Notes under the pieces: model-generated
Seen by the model: the letters and a program-made list of their open reading frames with translations, nothing else
The model's database searches: none
What the model was told of the DNA's origin: nothing
Made by a program: the position numbers and the translations under genes
Origin: an uncultured Muribaculaceae bacterium
GTDB lineage: Bacteria > Bacteroidota > Bacteroidia > Bacteroidales > Muribaculaceae
Length of the DNA stretch: 35,386 nucleotides
Assembly (NCBI GenBank): GCA_910584185.1
Contig: CAJTYC010000016.1
Span: 1-35,386 of the forward strand
Direction: 5' to 3'
Shown: in pieces, positions 17,661-25,647 of the stretch
Numbering within the stretch: the first letter of the stretch is position 1
How the letters are laid out: the number at the start of each line of letters is the position of its first letter

Positions 17661-18605
17661 TTATTTTAGCTTCAACACCTGACCGGCCTGTATTTTATCG
17701 GCTTTTTCAAGACCGTTAATATTGCGCAATCTTGTGGCCGACATGCCATATGACCTTGCAATAGATGAAAGCGTGTCACCCTTCTTCACCGTATAGGTGG
17801 TGCGGCTGTCAGTGCCGCTCTTATAGACATTCTCCTTAGAGTCACTCTTTGCGAGATTGGATTTAGGCGCATAATTGCGGGCCTGTGTGTAGGTGCTCTT
17901 GGAGAAAGCGTATGTGTCGGTGTGGGTTGTCTGGTTTTTGAAATCAAAGATAGCGTTAGGGTTGATTGCATATCCCATGTATCGCGTCTCGAAATGCAGG
18001 TGCGGTCCTGTGCTTCGTCCGGTGCTACCCCCAAGAGCTATGGGTTGGCCAGCTTTGACCACCTGGTCGGGCTTCACGAGAAACTTATTGAGGTGGCCAT
18101 ATACAGTCTCGAGGCCATTGGGGTGACGAAGAATCACGTAATTGCCATATCCTTTGCCCTCATAATTTGTAAGACGCACCTTACCGTCGAATGCTGCGCG
18201 GATAGTGTCGTTGGAACGGATGGCGAGGTCGATGCCCTTGTGCATACGTCCGAACTTCGCGCGGTAGCCATAATTTGAAGTCACTTGACCCGGACAAGGC
18301 ATATAGTAACCTGTCACGTCGATAATCTTCGAGTTTGGCACTTCAGACTCATTGAACGGGTTAACTCGCTTGCTGTTCCAACCCTCGGTGTAGATATCGG
18401 GTTCCGGCTCAATGTCATCGATAAGGTCGATAAACGTGTTGCGCTCCACGAGCTTAATCTGGTCGTTGCTCTTCGCACGGCTTGCCAAGAGACGCTTGTG
18501 AGCCTGCGAATGCGGGTTCTTTGAGGTTATGTTCTGGGCGGTGATGGGCTGGACAGCGAAAGCTGCGCAGACAGTTGCCAATAAAAAAGTCTTAAGTCTA
18601 AACAT
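17661..18605 (-). CDS. LytM/M23 peptidase with C-terminal LysM domain
   Basis: Taking the ATG at 18605 (314 residues), residues 1-23 form a clean signal peptide (MFRLKTFLLATVCAAFAVQP ending ITA-Q). The upstream start at 18659 would add 18 residues lacking signal character, so I reject it. The M23 domain covers about 100-220. Its zinc ligands are visible: His122 and Asp126 in GRMHKGIDLA and His204 in GPHLHFE, with His202 as the catalytic partner. A LysM domain follows at 270-313 (YTVKKGDTLSSIARSYGMSATRLRNINGL... IQAGQVLKLK). It is predicted to cut peptidoglycan cross-bridges in the periplasm; since the catalytic residues are present it need not be an activator-only LytM. It is 50 bases downstream of ndk and ends at a hairpin terminator. 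Confidence 0.92.
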   Translation of the reverse strand: MFRLKTFLLATVCAAFAVQPITAQNITSKNPHSQAHKRLLASRAKSNDQIKLVERNTFIDLIDDIEPEPDIYTEGWNSKRVNPFNESEVPNSKIIDVTGYYMPCPGQVTSNYGYRAKFGRMHKGIDLAIRSNDTIRAAFDGKVRLTNYEGKGYGNYVILRHPNGLETVYGHLNKFLVKPDQVVKAGQPIALGGSTGRSTGPHLHFETRYMGYAINPNAIFDFKNQTTHTDTYAFSKSTYTQARNYAPKSNLAKSDSKENVYKSGTDSRTTYTVKKGDTLSSIARSYGMSATRLRNINGLEKADKIQAGQVLKLK

Positions 18606-18655
18606 TACAAAAAGATTTGAACTGCGGGCAAAACCCGGGAAAGAGTTCGGGAGAA

Positions 18656-19114
18656 TCACTCTCCCGCTTCGTAAATGAACTTGAGATTAGCCGGAGTATA
18701 ATCAAAAATCTCATTAGGGTTAAAGAAACGGCTGATTTCGATCACAGCATTCTCCACTGAATCAGAGGCGTGAATGATGTTGAGCGAGCCGCTCATGCTG
18801 AGGTCACCGCGGATTGTGCCCGGGGCAGCCTTGCGAGCGTTGGTCGCACCGACCATCTGACGGAACACGCTGACCACATCTACGCCCTTGAGACAAAGGG
18901 CAACAACCGGAGAAGCCATCATCGAAGCGCACAGCTCCGGAAAGAAAGGCTTGTCAACGAGATGCGAATAATGCTCACGCAAAATTTTCTCGTCGAGCTG
19001 CATCATCTTCATGCCGCAAATTATAAGTCCCCTGCGTTCAATCCTTCCTATCACTTCGCCGATAAGATTTCTCTCTACGCACGAGGGTTTCAGCAATACT
19101 AACGTCTTCTCCAT
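18656..19114 (-). CDS. ndk: Nucleoside diphosphate kinase
   Basis: Ndk moves the gamma phosphate from ATP to nucleoside diphosphates through a phosphohistidine, keeping NTP and dNTP pools balanced in the cytoplasm. The 152-residue chain has the normal length. It shows Lys9 in LLKPS, the RQMVGATNARKAAPGTIRGDL segment that binds nucleotide, and the active-site motif NIIHASDS with His115. It is the first gene of a minus-strand pair with the LytM/M23 gene; no clear promoter stands out in the 469-base divergent spacer upstream. No anomalies are seen. Confidence 0.97.
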   Translation of the reverse strand: MEKTLVLLKPSCVERNLIGEVIGRIERRGLIICGMKMMQLDEKILREHYSHLVDKPFFPELCASMMASPVVALCLKGVDVVSVFRQMVGATNARKAAPGTIRGDLSMSGSLNIIHASDSVENAVIEISRFFNPNEIFDYTPANLKFIYEAGE

Positions 19115-19583
19115 CGATTAACACATTTTAAGATTTTCGATTTCCGTATGCTCAAATTTATATAAAAACATTCGCCAAATCCAATTTTATCACATTATTT
19201 TTTGTCAAAAATATTATCTTATTGCAAAAACGGTGTCGTAAACGGTTATAATACCCAAACTTGCGGCAAAAATATGTTTTATAACATGTTTTTAAAATAT
19301 ATGCACACATACCAAAAGCTGTGCAAAAACTGCACTCTTTAATTGTTAACGAATGTTAATACATTTTAATCTATCGCAATTCAGCATATTAGCTTTTTTA
19401 TTCACAAAATTGCGAAATGGAGAGAGAGCCCGGACAGTCAGTCTTTTTGCATTGCAGAGTCCTATTTCAAACAAACTGCCCCGCCACCTTGTTATGCGGA
19501 TAAGGGGACACAAAATAAGATGACCATATAAAGAAAACAAATTTAGTGTCACCGATTGATTCAACACATAAACTATATTAATA
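19115..19583. other. AT-rich divergent spacer between ndk and the MscS-type channel
   Basis: Gene-free stretch of 469 bases. Minus-strand -7-like boxes appear at 19160-19153 (TAAATTTG) and 19213-19206 (TATTTTTG), but neither has a well-spaced TTTG, so ndk promoters there are tentative. A weak inverted repeat (ATGTT/AACAT) lies near 19275-19290. No tRNA, riboswitch or convincing small ORF was seen; the 87-codon minus-strand frame at 19346-19609 looks like chance. Confidence 0.5.
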
Positions 19584-21119
19584 ATGAGCATCATCAACAG
19601 TATATTCACCTCGATAACGGCAGTTCACGGGCACGCTGCCATCGCCCATAAGGCTGCCGAGGCCGCGCCCGTCGCTATACAGATGTCGAATACGACAGCG
19701 GAGAGCACTTACTTTATCGCCCGCATCATGATGGACCTGTGCCATTGGCTTCTCAGGATTTTCGGACTTCAGAATGATTCCGAATTATTCATCATACTAT
19801 ATGTCGCCGTAGTATTCCTGTTCTCCATGGCAGTCGGCATGCTGCTGCAATGGATAGTCGTGCTGATACTCCATAAACTGCAGCAACACATCAAAGGGAT
19901 GCTCTACGCTCTGCTTGTGGAGCGTAAATTCTTCACAAAGGCATGTCGGATTATCCCGCCCATCATATTCCTGATACTTATACAGTTCACGCTCTACATG
20001 CACAATTCCATATTGTCATGGCTCACACGGCTCACGGTTATATATATCGTGATAGAGGTTTCAATAGCGCTTTGCACGCTCAGCGACGTAATATGGGTTA
20101 CTATCGACAAGCGCGAGAACAAGCGCAATCTCCCCTTGCACGGCATAGTGCAGGTGGTGAAACTCATCGTGTGGATAGTCGCCACAATCATAATGGCAGT
20201 ATTGCTGCTCGACAAATCGCCGGGTGCGCTCCTTGCCGGGATCGGCGCGTTCGCGGCAGTGTTGATGTTGGTGTTCAAGGACTCAATACTTGGCATTGTG
20301 GCCGGAGTGCAGCTTGCGCAAGATGACTCGCTGCATGTTGGTGACTGGATAGCACTACCTAATGGCAACGCCAACGGAACAGTGGCCGAAGTTTCGCTAA
20401 CGGAGGTGAAGATACTCAACTGGGACAAGACAATATCTACAGTGCCACCCTACAACTTGATTACCAACGGCTTCAAGAACTACCGCAACATGCAGGAGTC
20501 ACACACCCGCGAGATAAGCCGCAACTACATGATAGATGCCGACAGCGTGGTGGAGACAACCGACGAGATGTTGCAGAAATTCGCCGAGATACCGCTGCTC
20601 AGGGACTGGATAACCAAGAAAATAGAGCAGCGCAAAGAGGGTAAGGAATATGCAGTCAACAATCCTGCAGGTTTGGTGGATGGCACCATCGACACTAACC
20701 TTGGGGTGTTCAGAGCTTATATGAAACTATGGCTTGATGCAAATCCCGGCATCTCGCATGCCGACACATGCTTCGTCGCTACACAGGCACAGACCTCAGT
20801 GGGCATTCCATTCTGGATATACTGTTTCACATCAACCTCGGCTTGGGCGGCCTACGAGGCATTGATGTCAGGCGTATTTGAGCATGTTGCTGCAGTGATG
20901 TATAAATTCGGGCTCTACACGTTTGAGAATCCGTCAGGCCGCGACACTATAGTGGAGGGCTGGATGAGTCCGGGACGAAGCACCGCACAAGTGTTCGGCA
21001 TACCCTATCCCTTGTTCTTTAATTCTGGCACACCTATGAATCCGGGTATCCCGCCTGCAAGTCCGAAAACGCAGACACCTGCAACACCACAGCCGCAGTC
21101 GACTACTGGCACGAGATAA
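19584..21119 (+). CDS. MscS-family mechanosensitive channel (YbdG/YnaI-like)
   Basis: This 511-residue protein has four or five hydrophobic spans at about 68-96, 120-140, 147-172 and 188-210. The pore helix at about 213-240 is rich in Gly and Ala (GALLAGIGAFAAVLMLVFKDSILGIVAGVQL). The MscS beta-domain follows (HVGDWIALPNGNANGTVAEVSLTEVKILNWDKTISTVPPYNLI). The size and the region after the beta-domain (REISRNYMID..., with a long insertion, then SVGIPFWIYCFT) resemble YbdG-type miniconductance channels. It is predicted to sit in the inner membrane and relieve turgor at hypo-osmotic shock. The C-terminal 35 residues are a Pro/Thr-rich low-complexity tail (PGIPPASPKTQTPATPQPQ). It is monocistronic, divergent from ndk, and its 3' end meets the second palindromic repeat. 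Confidence 0.9.
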   Translation: MSIINSIFTSITAVHGHAAIAHKAAEAAPVAIQMSNTTAESTYFIARIMMDLCHWLLRIFGLQNDSELFIILYVAVVFLFSMAVGMLLQWIVVLILHKLQQHIKGMLYALLVERKFFTKACRIIPPIIFLILIQFTLYMHNSILSWLTRLTVIYIVIEVSIALCTLSDVIWVTIDKRENKRNLPLHGIVQVVKLIVWIVATIIMAVLLLDKSPGALLAGIGAFAAVLMLVFKDSILGIVAGVQLAQDDSLHVGDWIALPNGNANGTVAEVSLTEVKILNWDKTISTVPPYNLITNGFKNYRNMQESHTREISRNYMIDADSVVETTDEMLQKFAEIPLLRDWITKKIEQRKEGKEYAVNNPAGLVDGTIDTNLGVFRAYMKLWLDANPGISHADTCFVATQAQTSVGIPFWIYCFTSTSAWAAYEALMSGVFEHVAAVMYKFGLYTFENPSGRDTIVEGWMSPGRSTAQVFGIPYPLFFNSGTPMNPGIPPASPKTQTPATPQPQSTTGTR

Positions 21120-21127
21120 TAAATTTT

Positions 21128-21221
21128 ATAGTCGTCGCCGGAGGCTCCTCCCTCCCGGAGGCTTCGCGACTCCATAACGACGCGAAGCGACCGGGAGGGA
21201 GGAACCTCCGGCGACGACTAT
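21128..21221. repeat. Long palindromic repeat element, copy 2
   Basis: The 31-base left arm (21128-21158) is complementary to 21191-21221 with a single mismatch. The centre carries a nested 8-base stem GCTTCGCG/CGCGAAGC (21161-21168, 21181-21188). It fills almost all of the 107-base gap between the convergent stop codons of the MscS-type gene and rsmE. The arm core is shared with 15811-15903, while the centres differ. Confidence 0.9.
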
Positions 21222-21226
21222 TTATG

Positions 21227-21934
21227 TTATTTCATGGATATGAGCGTATGGGCGGCGCATAGCGCATACAGGCCAGCGGTCTCTGTGCGCAGTCGGGTAT
21301 TGCCGAACGTCACCGGGCTTACACCCGAGCTGATTGCCAACTCAACCTCAGACTTAGAGAAATCACCCTCCGGGCCGATGAGTATTGACACATCAGATAC
21401 CCCATCATAAACATTGGCGAAATCCCGACGCTCAATCTCCGGATTGCAATAACCCATAAACTTCATGGCCGATTTATCCTCATTCAAGAAAGTCTCCAAC
21501 GGCATCATTTCGTCAAACACCGGCAAAGTGGACTTCAGGCTCTGCTTCATTGCAGATACCAAGATTTTCTCGATTCGTTCACGCTTCACCACCCTACGCA
21601 CATTATGTTCACATTCCACAAACACCAATCGATTCACACCAATCTCTACAGCCTTCTCGGCAAGCCATTCCATGCGGTCGATATTTTTAGTGGGAGCCAC
21701 AGCCAAGGTGATGTATGGATTCCAATGCAAGGGTTCGTCGTGAACCTCAAGAATATTAAGAGATGTGTGACGCGGATGCGGATCTGAAATCTCGCATACG
21801 AACTCACGTCCGTTGCCATCTACCACATTTATGACATCGCCTGCCTTCATACGAAGCACACGGCAACAATGCGCCGACTCCTGTTCAGGGAGTTCGGCGA
21901 GAGTTTCGATTTGAGGTGAATAGAAACGTATCAT
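21227..21934 (-). CDS. rsmE: 16S rRNA (uracil-1498-N3)-methyltransferase
   Basis: RsmE methylates N3 of U1498 of 16S rRNA in the assembled 30S subunit, using S-adenosylmethionine bound in a SPOUT knot. The 235-residue chain has the N-terminal PUA-like domain (HCCRVLRMKAGDVINVVDGNGREFVCEI). The C-terminal SPOUT domain shows the knot motifs ILIGPEGDFSKSEVELA and VTFGNTRLRTETAGLYAL. The ATG overlaps the stop of the MFS permease gene by one base (TAATG), so translation is coupled. The pairing of an rRNA methylase with a nucleoside-type permease probably reflects economy of operon layout and not a shared pathway. Confidence 0.95.
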   Translation of the reverse strand: MIRFYSPQIETLAELPEQESAHCCRVLRMKAGDVINVVDGNGREFVCEISDPHPRHTSLNILEVHDEPLHWNPYITLAVAPTKNIDRMEWLAEKAVEIGVNRLVFVECEHNVRRVVKRERIEKILVSAMKQSLKSTLPVFDEMMPLETFLNEDKSAMKFMGYCNPEIERRDFANVYDGVSDVSILIGPEGDFSKSEVELAISSGVSPVTFGNTRLRTETAGLYALCAAHTLISMK

Positions 21935-23286
21935 TATAATTCTTCGATAACACCGGCAGCATCATCCGATTCGGATTCGATTAATTCACGCTTGTCAAGT
22001 TTGGCAGCGTTTTTATCGTCATGGAATATTATCCAGAACAAAATGCCTACCAGGAGAGCAAAGCCGGCAAAGATCATCCAGCTCACGCGCCAGCCATGAA
22101 GTTGCACATCGAGAGGGTCGGAAGCAACCACATTATGGTTTACAATCCACATTGCAGCCAACGTGCCGATGGTCGCGCCCAAACCGTTAGTCATAATCAT
22201 AAAAAGACCCTGGGCACTGCTGCGAATATCGCTCGACGTCTCCTTGTCAACGTAAAGGCCTCCCGACACATTGAAAAAGTCGAAAGCTATGCCATACACA
22301 ATGCAGCTCAACACAAACATCCACACTCCACCGTCGGGATTACCGAGACCGAAAAGAGCGAATCTGAGCACCCATGCAAACATCGACATCAGCATAACTC
22401 CCTTGATGCCGAAACGCTTCAGAAAGAATGGGATAAGTAAAATGCAAAGCGTCTCACTAACTTGCGACAGCGAAATCAAGGCATTTGCATTTTGGGCGGC
22501 CCACACATCAGCATACTCCGGGAGCTGTTTGAAGAAGGTGATGAAAGGATTGGCATAACCGTTGGTAATCTGGAGTGAGACACCGAGCAGCATGCTGAAT
22601 ATAAAGAACACACCCATCTTCTTTTGCTTGAAAAGAGTGAAGGCACGTAGTCCCATGCGGTCAATCCAGTTGCCCGACGAGGGTGCGGAATTGACCGGGC
22701 ATTTCGGCATGGACAAGGCATAAATTGCCATAATCACGCTCAATACACCCGACACCAACAGCTGCATATAAGAAGTCTGGAACTTAGCATTTTCGGGCCC
22801 CACGAAATTGACGAAAAGCATGGCGCAGATAAAGCCGATTGTGCCGAAAATACGGATTGGTGGGAAATCCTTCACCGTATCCATCCCGGCCTTGGTTAGG
22901 GCATTGAACGCCACCGAATTATTGAGGCCGATGGTCGGCATAAAGAACGCCACTGAGAAAGAGTATAGCACAAAGAGCGGCGCGAAAGAGATATTGCCGC
23001 CGGCAAACATGCAGTACACACCTGCAGCACCCATAAACAAAGCAGCCAACAAATGGCACAGACTCAGCATCTTCTGGGCCTGAATCCAACGGTCGGCAAG
23101 TATGCCGACGAGCGAAGGCATAAAAAGAGACACTATGCCCTGCATGGCATAAAACCATCCAATCTGGCTTCCGAGGCCGGCATTAAATAGGAAATTTCCC
23201 AAAGAGGTGAGATAGGAACCCCACACCGCGAACTCGAGGAAATTGAGGATTGAGAGGCGAACTTTAAGGCTTGTATTGTTCGACAT
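21934..23286 (-). CDS. MFS transporter, nucleoside:H+ symporter-like
   Basis: A 450-residue, twelve-span transporter. The N-terminal sequence (LSILNFLEFAVWGSYLTSLGNFL, seen in part) and GWFYAMQGIVSLFMPSLVGILADRW match the NupG/XapB nucleoside:proton symporter group of the major facilitator superfamily. The pattern continues with a middle loop and a second six-helix half (GVSLQITNGYANPFITFF, ALISLSQVSETLCILLIPFFLKRFG). It likely imports purine or pyrimidine nucleosides across the inner membrane. Substrate choice cannot be read from sequence. It is first in a pair with rsmE and has a clean promoter at 23349-23380, leaving a leader of about 57 bases. A Crp/Fnr-type regulator gene lies just upstream on the same strand and might influence it (inference). 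Confidence 0.88.
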   Translation of the reverse strand: MSNNTSLKVRLSILNFLEFAVWGSYLTSLGNFLFNAGLGSQIGWFYAMQGIVSLFMPSLVGILADRWIQAQKMLSLCHLLAALFMGAAGVYCMFAGGNISFAPLFVLYSFSVAFFMPTIGLNNSVAFNALTKAGMDTVKDFPPIRIFGTIGFICAMLFVNFVGPENAKFQTSYMQLLVSGVLSVIMAIYALSMPKCPVNSAPSSGNWIDRMGLRAFTLFKQKKMGVFFIFSMLLGVSLQITNGYANPFITFFKQLPEYADVWAAQNANALISLSQVSETLCILLIPFFLKRFGIKGVMLMSMFAWVLRFALFGLGNPDGGVWMFVLSCIVYGIAFDFFNVSGGLYVDKETSSDIRSSAQGLFMIMTNGLGATIGTLAAMWIVNHNVVASDPLDVQLHGWRVSWMIFAGFALLVGILFWIIFHDDKNAAKLDKRELIESESDDAAGVIEEL

Positions 23287-23348
23287 GATAATTAATTATA
23301 AGGTTTACAGATGCTGCGCTATGCACATTACCGGCACTTGCACGAACG

Positions 23349-23380
23349 CAAATTTAAGAAAAAAAAGTCGCGTATGCAAA
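23349..23380 (-). promoter_or_regulatory. Promoter of the MFS permease-rsmE operon
   Basis: Minus strand TTTG (23380-23377), 20 bases, TAAATTTG (23356-23349): full Bacteroidota consensus, about 62 bases before the permease ATG. Confidence 0.7.
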
Positions 23381-23455
23381 CTATGTTTCCAAACTGCCCG
23401 ACTCTTGCGGACAAGATTCAACAACTGGAGTCAGACGTGTATCGAAGAGAATGGA

Positions 23456-24151
23456 CTATGCTTTCGAATCGTCTATCAATTCGATGAAACGGTTGCGGTC
23501 GAGAATACGTATATGGTTTGCGTCTTCCACTTTTATATAGCCACAATTTTCGAGCATGCGGAACTGCTGCGCTGCATTCTGGTGGTTATGCGTCAAGACA
23601 TCGGCCAAAGAACTTCCGGCAGAGACAAGCATGATATTCTCGCTGTCGCGAGTGGTGGTGCATTCGAGCAAAGAGGCAATTATGCAAATCAGCGAAAAAG
23701 ATGGGGCTTCGCTGATATTATCCTGAAACTGCTGCATCGGTCGCGAAAGATAATTCAGCAGATTAAGTAGAAAAACCGGATTTTCGGCCACGAGATTAAG
23801 ATACTGATGCTTGTCCACCTCCATTGTACCGGAACGCACCTTTGCAACCGCCTTATAATGCAAGTGATTATTTAGCCCAAAAAGCCGTTCGGCACCGAGA
23901 AATCTGCCCGGCACAACATCTTCAATCACCTTGACCCTCCCATTAAAAAGAGAATGAGATGCCACCAATCTCCCCGACACGAGACACTTCAGTGTCCTCA
24001 CACTATTTTCCGGTTTGATCACAGTTTCACCAGGCTCATAAGTCCTGAAATCAAGATTGCAGTGCTCCACCAACTTTGCAAACTGCTCACAAGAAGCACC
24101 TCTGAACAAAGGCAAGCTCATCAAGGTTTCATACATTGTATTCTCAGACAT
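23456..24151 (-). CDS. Crp/Fnr-family transcriptional regulator
   Basis: The 231-residue chain has an N-terminal cyclic-nucleotide-binding-type beta barrel at about 10-125 (LPLFRGASCEQFAKLVEHCNLDFRTYEPGETVIKPE, seen in part, then VIEDVVPGRFLGAERLFGL). A long dimer helix follows (FLLNLLNYLSRPMQQFQDNI), then a C-terminal winged helix at about 150-225 (GSSLADVLTHNHQNAAQQFRMLENCGYIKVED). The recognition helix is weakly conserved. No Fnr-type N-terminal cysteine cluster is present, so it is not an iron-sulfur oxygen sensor of the Fnr kind. The effector is unknown. It is divergent from the S1/P1 nuclease gene with 167 bases between, and lies upstream of the nucleoside permease, so either neighbour could be a target (inference). 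Confidence 0.88.
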   Translation of the reverse strand: MSENTMYETLMSLPLFRGASCEQFAKLVEHCNLDFRTYEPGETVIKPENSVRTLKCLVSGRLVASHSLFNGRVKVIEDVVPGRFLGAERLFGLNNHLHYKAVAKVRSGTMEVDKHQYLNLVAENPVFLLNLLNYLSRPMQQFQDNISEAPSFSLICIIASLLECTTTRDSENIMLVSAGSSLADVLTHNHQNAAQQFRMLENCGYIKVEDANHIRILDRNRFIELIDDSKA

Positions 24152-24172
24152 AACTAAGTGTTTTTCTTAACG

Positions 24173-24180
24173 CAAATTTA
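24173..24180 (-). promoter_or_regulatory. Possible -7 box of the Crp/Fnr-type gene
   Basis: Minus-strand TAAATTTG (24180-24173) lies 21 bases before the ATG at 24151. A second TATTTTTG lies at 24220-24213. Neither has a convincing TTTG at the right spacing, so the assignment is weak. Confidence 0.35.
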
Positions 24181-24297
24181 ATAAATAATGTTAAATTATC
24201 CTAATAATATCGCAAAAATAATTGGGAGTCAAGCATCGCGAAAGTATATACTGCCACTTCGATTGCCACAATATAGAAAATATTGCCGATTATTTAT

Positions 24298-24305
24298 TAA
24301 ATTTG
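24298..24305 (+). promoter_or_regulatory. -7 box of the S1/P1 nuclease operon
   Basis: TAAATTTG at 24298-24305 ends 13 bases before the ATG at 24319, which predicts a leader of only about 8-10 bases. No TTTG is found at the usual distance upstream; TTGCC motifs at 24263 and 24283 are off-spacing. Confidence 0.4.
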
Positions 24306-24318
24306 TAAAAAATTATCG

Positions 24319-25104
24319 ATGATGAATAGAAGAGAGATATTGACATGCGCGTGCTTGCTGCCTGCACTTTTAGGTATGGCCTGGGGTCAGAAAGGGCACG
24401 ACACCGTGGCATACATAGCCGAATGCCACCTCACTCCGGAGGCTAAGGCTGCCGCAGAGGAGCTGCTCGACGGCAAGTCGATAGTGTATTACTCAAATTG
24501 GCTCGACAATGCTTCGCACACTCCCGAATACTCATACTCTAAGACTTGGCATTACAAGAACATCGATGCCGATGAGACATTCGAAAATGCGCGACAGGCC
24601 AAAGAAGGAGACATCGTTAAAGCGCTTAACGAGCAAATAGCAATACTTTCCGACAAAAAGCAGAGCAAAGAGGAGCGGTCGCTTGCGCTCAAGATGGTGG
24701 TGCACTTCTTGGGCGACATACATCAACCCCTGCACATGGGGCATTACTCAGACCGCGGTGGCAACTCACACTTCGTATACTACTTCCGCAACGGCACCAA
24801 CCTGCACACCGTGTGGGACAGCAAACTGGTGGAGGCAGCCCACAAATGGTCATATACCGAATGGCAACAGCAGATAGACCGCGCCACGGCCGCCGAGCAG
24901 GCAGAGATACTCAGCCTCACCACTCCTGAGCAATGGGGCCGTCAGACCTACGAGATCTGCAAAGATGTGTATGCCAAGACACCCATAGACACCAATGTAG
25001 AATACGACTACATAGCCGTATGGACACCTGTAGTGGAGCAGCAATTTCTGCGCGGAGGGCTGAGGCTTGCCAAAGTGCTCAACGAAGCATTAGGCAAGAA
25101 ATGA
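24319..25104 (+). CDS. S1/P1-family zinc-dependent nuclease, secreted
   Basis: Residues 1-21 form a signal peptide (MMNRREILTCACLLPALLGM, ending MA). The mature protein starts with Trp (WGQKGHDTVAYIAE); in this family the N-terminal Trp amino group and backbone bind one of three zincs. Further family motifs are KTWHYKNIDAD, HFLGDIHQPLHMG (His and Asp zinc ligands), DRGGN and LHTVWDSKLV. The enzyme cleaves single-stranded DNA or RNA and removes 3'-phosphates, probably in the periplasm for nutrient or phosphate recovery. At 261 residues the length is normal for bacterial members. It heads a plus-strand run that continues with a PD-(D/E)xK protein and a UvrD-type helicase. Its last codons lie inside an 11-base tandem repeat. 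Confidence 0.93.
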   Translation: MMNRREILTCACLLPALLGMAWGQKGHDTVAYIAECHLTPEAKAAAEELLDGKSIVYYSNWLDNASHTPEYSYSKTWHYKNIDADETFENARQAKEGDIVKALNEQIAILSDKKQSKEERSLALKMVVHFLGDIHQPLHMGHYSDRGGNSHFVYYFRNGTNLHTVWDSKLVEAAHKWSYTEWQQQIDRATAAEQAEILSLTTPEQWGRQTYEICKDVYAKTPIDTNVEYDYIAVWTPVVEQQFLRGGLRLAKVLNEALGKK

Positions 25105-25137
25105 GCAAGAAATGAGCAAGAGATTACCAAGAGATTT
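25094..25137 (+). repeat. Four-unit degenerate 11-base tandem repeat across a stop codon
   Basis: The units are GCAAGAAATGA (25094-25104), an identical copy (25105-25115), then GCAAGAGATTA and CCAAGAGATTT. The first unit carries the end of the S1/P1 nuclease gene, including its TGA; the others fill the spacer to the next gene. Confidence 0.8.
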
Positions 25138-25166
25138 GCACGAGCTGAAGAAGTAAAGACCAAAAG

Positions 25167-25646
25167 ATGACAATAAAATACCCCCCGCTCAATCTACCGC
25201 CGGTGGAGCTGCGAATAAGCGAAACCAAAGGAGATACAAAAGTCTTCGACACGCTGCGCGGCAAATGGGTAACGCTCACACCCGAAGAGTGGGTAAGGCA
25301 GCACTTCGCATCATGGCTGCAAAGCGAATTTGGCTATCCCGCCTCACTAATGGCCAACGAGATAGGCATCGAGGTCAACGGCACACGCAAGCGTTGCGAC
25401 ACCGTGGTGTTCTCGCGTGAGGGAAACCCTCGTATAATAGTCGAATACAAAGCCCCCGACATAAAGATAACACAGGCAGTGTTCGACCAGATAGTACGCT
25501 ACAACATGACACTGCATGCAGACTATCTGATAGTAAGCAATGGCCTTAACCACTACTGCTGCAAGATAGACTACACTTCAGGCAATTATAATTTTATACC
25601 TCAAATACCGGATTACACCTCCACACTCGGAGGCAGCGAAAACTAA
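25167..25646 (+). CDS. Stand-alone HsdR-N-like PD-(D/E)xK protein
   Basis: This 159-residue protein corresponds to the N-terminal domain of type I restriction R subunits, as found alone in many Bacteroidales. The nuclease core is visible: Asp78 in KRCDTVVF, then Glu93 and Lys95 in IIVEYKAP, with an earlier Glu65 in ANEIGIEV, giving D-(14)-E-x-K. A conserved helix follows (ITQAVFDQIVRYNMTLHADYLIVSNGLNHYCCKID, seen in part). No helicase, methylase or specificity subunit is adjacent, so it is not part of a restriction system here. The stop lies one base before the GTG of a UvrD/PcrA-type helicase, so the two are surely co-transcribed. A role with the helicase in DNA end processing is inference; the true function is unknown. 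Confidence 0.85.
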   Translation: MTIKYPPLNLPPVELRISETKGDTKVFDTLRGKWVTLTPEEWVRQHFASWLQSEFGYPASLMANEIGIEVNGTRKRCDTVVFSREGNPRIIVEYKAPDIKITQAVFDQIVRYNMTLHADYLIVSNGLNHYCCKIDYTSGNYNFIPQIPDYTSTLGGSEN

Positions 25647-25647
25647 C

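Noticed and set aside
19346..19609. An 87-codon minus-strand frame in the ndk/MscS spacer
   Set aside because: AT-rich, overlaps the start of the channel gene and lacks any recognisable feature.
15811..21221. The two palindromes as ends of one composite mobile element
   Set aside because: The genes between them (HU pair, LytM, ndk, MscS channel) are ordinary chromosomal genes with no transposase or integrase, and each copy is itself a complete palindrome.
25167..25646. Part of a type I restriction-modification system
   Set aside because: Only an HsdR-N-like domain is present; no helicase motor fused to it, no HsdM or HsdS nearby, and the neighbour is a UvrD-type repair helicase.
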